Positions 13,341-16,795 of a stretch of DNA of 16,795 nt are shown piece after piece. The notes under the pieces were generated by a model. It had not been told where the DNA came from and ran no database searches. It worked only from the letters and a program-made list of their open reading frames with translations. Position 1 is the stretch's first letter, and every line of letters begins with the position of its first letter. The translations under genes and the position numbers were made by a program. The stretch covers positions 1 through 16,795 of the forward strand of contig CAKTBC010000035.1 in assembly GCA_934533005.1 (NCBI GenBank), written 5' to 3'. The DNA comes from an uncultured Oscillospiraceae bacterium. Lineage in GTDB: Bacteria > Bacillota > Clostridia > Oscillospirales > Oscillospiraceae.

Positions 13341-14237
13341 ATGAAAGTCGGTTTTATCGGACTGGGCCGTATGGGCGGCCATATGTGCAGCAACGTCATC
13401 AAGGCGGGCTTTGAGACCTACGTGAGCGATCTCGTTCCCGCGCTTGTTGAGCAGAAGGTCGCCGAAGGCGCCATCGGCTGCAAGGACAATCTCGAAGTCG
13501 CTGCCAACATGGACATCGGCTTCACCATGCTCCCCAACGGCGCGATCGTCGAGGCCGTTATGTGCGGCCCCAAGGGCGTTCTCGCCCACTGCAAGCCCGG
13601 CACCATCATCGTTGACATGTCCTCCGTCGCTCCCGGCACCACCCAGAAGATGGCGAAGATCGCCGCCGAGCACGGCGTGAAGTACATGGACGCTCCGGTT
13701 TCCGGCGGCACCATCGGCGCGCAGAAGGGCACGCTGACCATTATGTGCGGCGCGGACGAGGAGACCTTTGAGAAGGCCAAGCCCGTTCTCGAAGCCATCG
13801 GCAAGCGCATCATGCGCATCGGCGGCACCGGCATGGGCGACGCGATGAAGATCGTCAACAACATGCTGCTCGGCGCGAATATGGCGTCTCTCGCCGAGGC
13901 TCTCGTGCTCGGCGCGAAGCTCGGTCTGGACAACAAGACCATGTACGACGTTATCTCCACCTCCTCCGGCAACAGCTACGTTGTCGATGCGAAAATGAAG
14001 AAGTTCATCATGCCCGACAAGTTCGAGCCGGGCTTTGCGATGGACGTGCAGTACAAGGATCTCACTCTCGCGCAGGAAGCCGCCCGCGGCGTCAAGATGC
14101 CCATCCCGATGAGCGCCACCTGCACCGCCGTTTACGAGCAGGCCCGCGCCGCCGGTTACGGCATGGAGGATATGTCCGCCGTCATCAAGCTCTGGGAAAA
14201 GCTGATGGGTGTTGAAATCCGCGGCGAACTGGAGTAA
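13341..14237 (+). CDS. hmd: 2-(hydroxymethyl)glutarate dehydrogenase
   Basis: This 298-residue member of the 3-hydroxyisobutyrate dehydrogenase family has the N-terminal NAD-binding motif GFIGLGRMGGHM (4-15), the substrate loop DAPVSGGTIGAQKGTL (117-132), the catalytic lysine and partner asparagine in GDAMKIVNN (K170, N174), and FAMDVQYKDL (232-241). In nicotinate fermentation this enzyme reduces (S)-2-formylglutarate to (S)-2-(hydroxymethyl)glutarate with NADH. The end of the protein (GMEDMSAVIKLWEKLMGVEI) closely resembles the E. barkeri enzyme as I recall it. From the sequence alone it could be another beta-hydroxyacid dehydrogenase; the hnr and ndh neighbours decide the call. An AAAGGAGA SD precedes the ATG. 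Codon use is strongly biased. Confidence 0.85.
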   Translation: MKVGFIGLGRMGGHMCSNVIKAGFETYVSDLVPALVEQKVAEGAIGCKDNLEVAANMDIGFTMLPNGAIVEAVMCGPKGVLAHCKPGTIIVDMSSVAPGTTQKMAKIAAEHGVKYMDAPVSGGTIGAQKGTLTIMCGADEETFEKAKPVLEAIGKRIMRIGGTGMGDAMKIVNNMLLGANMASLAEALVLGAKLGLDNKTMYDVISTSSGNSYVVDAKMKKFIMPDKFEPGFAMDVQYKDLTLAQEAARGVKMPIPMSATCTAVYEQARAAGYGMEDMSAVIKLWEKLMGVEIRGELE

Positions 14238-14259
14238 AATAAAGTATTCCAAGCCGGGA

Positions 14260-14280
14260 CGGGCGGCAGACCGCCGCCCG
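14260..14280 (+). repeat. GC-rich hairpin between hmd and ndhF
   Basis: CGGGCGGC (14260-14267) and GCCGCCCG (14273-14280) form an 8-bp stem with a 5-base loop in the 98-bp gap. No T-run follows, so it is not a normal terminator. It may stabilise or process the mRNA between the two genes. Confidence 0.5.
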
Positions 14281-14335
14281 CTCCGGCGGAGGATAAGCAG
14301 CAAAAGCAGCACATTTAAAAGGGGGAAAACCGCGC

Positions 14336-15229
14336 ATGAGACCATTTGATTTCTACGCACCTACCACCGTGGTCGAGGCGCTCACTCTGCTGGATCAGTA
14401 TAAGGACAGCGTCGCCTGCATCGCCGGCGGCACCGACCTTACGCTGGAACTCAATGAGTGGAAGGCACAGCCGGCTGTCGTTATCGACCTGAAGAAGCTC
14501 AAGGAGCTTGATTACATCAAGGTCGAGGACGGCATCGTCCGGATCGGTGCTCTTACGACTCATGCGGAAGTGGCGGCCAACGACATCATTCGCGAGAATG
14601 TCCACATTCTCTACGACGCCTGCCGTCAGGTAGGCTCGCCCCAGATCCGCAATCTCGCGACGCTCGGCGGCAACATCTGCCAGTCGTCCGTGGCGGGCGA
14701 CGGTCTGGCCGCGTGCGTCACGCTCAACGCCGACGTTACCATCAAGAGCGTCCGCGGCGAGCGCACGATCAACATCAACGAATTCCTTTCCTCTCCCGAC
14801 CGCAAGCGCAACATCCTGCAGCCGGACGAGCTCATGACCGAGGTCTCGTTCCCGCTGCCCGATACGAAGCACACCGCGACTGCCTTCTATAAGCTGGGCA
14901 AGCGCCGCGCGCTCGCCATCAGCGTCATCGGCGGCGGCATGGTCGTGACGGTCGACGATAACGGCGTGTGCACCTACTGCTCCATGCGGGCGGGCGCCAT
15001 GGCGCGTTATCCGCAGCGCTACAAGGGCTGCGAGGAGTATCTCGTCGGCAAGAAGCTCAGCTGGGAGACCATGCTCGGGTGCCTGCCGATCATGCACGAT
15101 CAGGTTTACGAAGCCAACAAGGCCCGCGCCTCCGTGTTCTATAAGAAGGAGAGCATCCAGGGTGTGTACAAGCACCTGTTTGCCGATGTGCTCCGCAAGC
15201 TGAATATCGAGGAGGTGCAGGGATTTTGA
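14336..15229 (+). CDS. ndhF: Nicotinate dehydrogenase FAD subunit
   Basis: The 297-residue protein is a medium (FAD) subunit of a xanthine-dehydrogenase-type molybdenum hydroxylase. It begins MRPFDFYAPTTVVEALTLL. The FAD-binding signatures are IAGGTDL (29-35) and QIRNLATLGGNICQSSVAGD (103-122). The C-terminal CO-dehydrogenase-flavoprotein domain includes FYKLGKRRALAISVIGGG. It passes electrons from the iron-sulfur subunit to the acceptor, NADP in the E. barkeri enzyme. Its start has a GGGGG-type SD. The stop codon overlaps the TTG start of ndhS (TTGA), and the separate FAD, Fe-S and Mo genes follow the usual order. Without the hnr and hmd context it could be read only as a generic hydroxylase subunit. 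Confidence 0.85.
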   Translation: MRPFDFYAPTTVVEALTLLDQYKDSVACIAGGTDLTLELNEWKAQPAVVIDLKKLKELDYIKVEDGIVRIGALTTHAEVAANDIIRENVHILYDACRQVGSPQIRNLATLGGNICQSSVAGDGLAACVTLNADVTIKSVRGERTININEFLSSPDRKRNILQPDELMTEVSFPLPDTKHTATAFYKLGKRRALAISVIGGGMVVTVDDNGVCTYCSMRAGAMARYPQRYKGCEEYLVGKKLSWETMLGCLPIMHDQVYEANKARASVFYKKESIQGVYKHLFADVLRKLNIEEVQGF

Positions 15230-15714
15230 AGAAGATCACCGTTCATTTCACCGTTAACCACGAGCCGGTGACCGTTGAGGTCGAGCCGAACCACCGCCTG
15301 CTCGACGTGCTGCGCAACAACCTTGGCCTTACGAGCGTCAAGGAAGGCTGCAGCGAGGGCGAGTGCGGCGCCTGCACCGTGATCTACAACGGCGAGCCCG
15401 TGACGAGCTGCTGCATTCTGGCCGGTCAGGCCGAGGGCGCGGACATCATCACGCTCGAGGGCATCAGCAAGAATGGCCAGCCCGATGTGGTGCAGCAGGC
15501 GTTCATGGACGCCGGCGCCGTGCAGTGCGGCTTCTGCATCCCCGGCATGATCCTCACCGCCGAGGCTTTTCTCAAGAAGAACCCCAACCCGACGCGCGAT
15601 GAGGTCAAGCTCGCCATCAGCGGCAACCTCTGCCGCTGCACCGGCTATGCCAAGATCAATGACGCTGTGCTTCTGGCCGCCGCCAGAATGCGCGGAGAGG
15701 AGGCCGAAGCATGA
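15226..15714 (+). CDS. ndhS: Nicotinate dehydrogenase 2x[2Fe-2S] subunit
   Basis: This 162-residue small subunit carries two [2Fe-2S] clusters. The plant-type ferredoxin set is C42, C47, C50 and C62 (GCSEGECGACTV and TSCC). The helical-domain set is C101, C104, C136 and C138 (VQCGFCIPGM and GNLCRCTGY). It relays electrons from the molybdenum centre to the FAD subunit. The start is a TTG at 15226, supported by GGAGG ten bases upstream and by a match to the family N-terminus (KKITVHFTVN). It overlaps the ndhF stop by 4 bp and the ndhL start by 4 bp (ATGA), so the three subunits are translationally coupled. It is free-standing rather than fused, as in bacterial three- or four-subunit hydroxylases. 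Confidence 0.9.
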   Translation: MKKITVHFTVNHEPVTVEVEPNHRLLDVLRNNLGLTSVKEGCSEGECGACTVIYNGEPVTSCCILAGQAEGADIITLEGISKNGQPDVVQQAFMDAGAVQCGFCIPGMILTAEAFLKKNPNPTRDEVKLAISGNLCRCTGYAKINDAVLLAAARMRGEEAEA

Positions 15715-16795
15715 GAGACGTAGCCATTCTCGGCCGTGACCATATCAAGGTCGACTCGCTCGACAAGGTGCTCGGCCGCGCGAAGTTCGCCGCGGACTAC
15801 TACATGCCCGACATGCTCTATGGCGGCGTGTTCCGCAGCACCGTTCCCCACGCGTACATCAAAAAGCTGAATCTCGAGAAGGCCCGCGCGCTGCCCGGCG
15901 TCGCCGCCGTTCTTGACCACACCGCCATCCCCGGCAAGAACCGCTTCGGCATCATCCTGAAGGATGAGCCCTGCCTCGTGGACGACAAGGTGCGCCGCTA
16001 CGGCGACGCCATCGCCGTCGTCGCGGCGGAGACCCCGGAGATCGTGCAGGAAGCCATGCAGCTCATCGAGGTCGAATACGAGGAGCTGCCCGTCATCAAC
16101 TCCTTCGAGAGCGCGATGGCGGAGGGCGCCGTCTGCGTCCACGGCACGACGAACGTCCATGCCAAGAAGCACATGGAGTTCGGCAACGTTGACGAAGCCT
16201 GGAGCAAGTGCGATGTCATCATCGAGAACACCTACTCCACCCACGTCCTCTCCCATATGTTCATCGAGCCGGACGCCGGTATTGCCTACTATGACGAGAA
16301 GGGCATCATGACGGTCATCGCCTCCACGCAGAACCCCCACTACGACCGCAACGAGGTCGCCGGTATGCTCGGCGTGCCGCAGAACCGCGTCCGCTGCATC
16401 CAGCCCACCACGGGCGGCGGCTTCGGCGGCAAGCTTGATATCGGTGTGCAGCTGCACTGCGCGCTGCTCGCGCACTACACCAAGCGCCCCGTGAAGATTG
16501 TCCGCTCCCGCGTGGAGTCTACGATGATCTCCTCCAAGCGTCACCCGATCACGACCCACGTCAAGACCGGCGCGACGAAGGACGGCAAGCTTGTGGCTGC
16601 GCAGTATGAACTGACCTGCGACGCCGGTGCCTACGGCTCCTACGGCCCCGCCGTTATCGGCCGTTTCCCGGTGCACGCCGTCGGTCCCTATGACTGCCCG
16701 AACGTCCGTCTGGACGCTGTATTTGCTTACACCAACAACCCGATGTGCGGCGCGTTCCGCGGATTCGGCGTGCCGCAGGCCGCCGTTGTCCACGA
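15711..16795 (+). CDS. ndhL: Nicotinate dehydrogenase large molybdopterin subunit, truncated by window
   Basis: The reading frame is open to the right edge (361 codons seen). It starts MRDVAILGRDHIKVDSLDKV and has the aldehyde-oxidase/xanthine-dehydrogenase layout: an a/b hammerhead domain (about 20-125), then the molybdopterin-binding part with STQNPH (205-210), TTGGGFGGKLD (233-243) and GAFRGFGVPQ (347-356). It catalyses hydroxylation of nicotinate to 6-hydroxynicotinate. Segments such as GKNRFGIILKDEPCLVDDKV and HMFIEPDAG closely resemble E. barkeri NdhL as I recall it. There the molybdopterin protein is split into NdhL (about 425 residues) and NdhM. Whether this one is split cannot be seen because the gene runs out. 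There is no in-frame TGA, so no selenocysteine in this part. Confidence 0.87.
   Translation, partial: MRDVAILGRDHIKVDSLDKVLGRAKFAADYYMPDMLYGGVFRSTVPHAYIKKLNLEKARALPGVAAVLDHTAIPGKNRFGIILKDEPCLVDDKVRRYGDAIAVVAAETPEIVQEAMQLIEVEYEELPVINSFESAMAEGAVCVHGTTNVHAKKHMEFGNVDEAWSKCDVIIENTYSTHVLSHMFIEPDAGIAYYDEKGIMTVIASTQNPHYDRNEVAGMLGVPQNRVRCIQPTTGGGFGGKLDIGVQLHCALLAHYTKRPVKIVRSRVESTMISSKRHPITTHVKTGATKDGKLVAAQYELTCDAGAYGSYGPAVIGRFPVHAVGPYDCPNVRLDAVFAYTNNPMCGAFRGFGVPQAAVVH

Noticed and set aside
14260..14280. Terminator between hmd and ndhF
   Set aside because: The stem is strong but no T-run follows, and the flanking genes belong to the same pathway on the same strand.
10661..16795. Recent horizontal transfer of the nicotinate cluster
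   Set aside because: No integrase, transposase, flanking repeat or tRNA is visible, and base composition is like the rest of the window. The codon differences are better explained by expression level.

Overview
The window reads as chromosome from a GC-rich, spore-forming anaerobic member of the Clostridia, most like the Oscillospiraceae. The spore-forming part rests on sigG and a YlmC/YmxH-type gene. The anaerobic part rests on a ferredoxin-type 6-hydroxynicotinate reductase, a radical-SAM aminomutase homologue and a molybdenum hydroxylase. Promoters match sigma-A (TTGACA/TATAAT-like, 17-bp spacers) and, in one case, sigma-F. I see no tRNA, rRNA, CRISPR array, insertion sequence or phage gene.

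Layout. Bases 1-3148 are read leftward: a secreted M15 peptidase, sigG, a PRC-barrel sporulation gene, and the first codons of rpsB behind its own promoter and leader. Bases 3274-5242 are read rightward: a CCA-adding tRNA nucleotidyltransferase overlapping a metallo-beta-lactamase-fold hydrolase. Bases 5322-7334 are read leftward: an XdhC-family molybdoenzyme maturation protein and a KamA-family radical SAM protein, each with its own promoter. Bases 7335-7853 carry no gene but hold an operator-like dyad, a 20-bp hairpin and a possible small-RNA promoter. Bases 7854-9939 are read rightward: a methyltransferase and glutamate dehydrogenase. Bases 10019-10615 are read leftward: a MocA-like nucleotidyltransferase. 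Convergent gene pairs are separated by perfect or near-perfect terminator palindromes.

The main system is the rightward cluster from 10916 to the right edge: 6-hydroxynicotinate reductase (hnr), a UPF0280/ApbE-superfamily protein, 2-(hydroxymethyl)glutarate dehydrogenase (hmd), and the FAD, 2x[2Fe-2S] and large molybdopterin subunits of a nicotinate dehydrogenase (ndhF, ndhS, ndhL). These match enzymes of the nicotinate fermentation described in Eubacterium barkeri. In that pathway nicotinate is hydroxylated, reduced, ring-opened to 2-formylglutarate plus ammonia, reduced to 2-(hydroxymethyl)glutarate, and finally split to pyruvate and propionate. The XdhC and MocA proteins plausibly serve cofactor maturation of the dehydrogenase, and glutamate dehydrogenase could assimilate the released ammonia. 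Enamidase and the later enzymes are not in the window and would be expected to the right.

The most notable ideas are three. (1) The UPF0280 gene, fused by one base to hnr, may install the covalent flavin reported for this reductase. (2) sigG has an anti-Shine-Dalgarno hairpin whose 5' arm lies inside its sigma-F promoter, so only read-through transcripts would be silenced. (3) The KamA homologue keeps the cluster and PLP lysine but has lost both lysine-binding aspartates, so its substrate is unknown.
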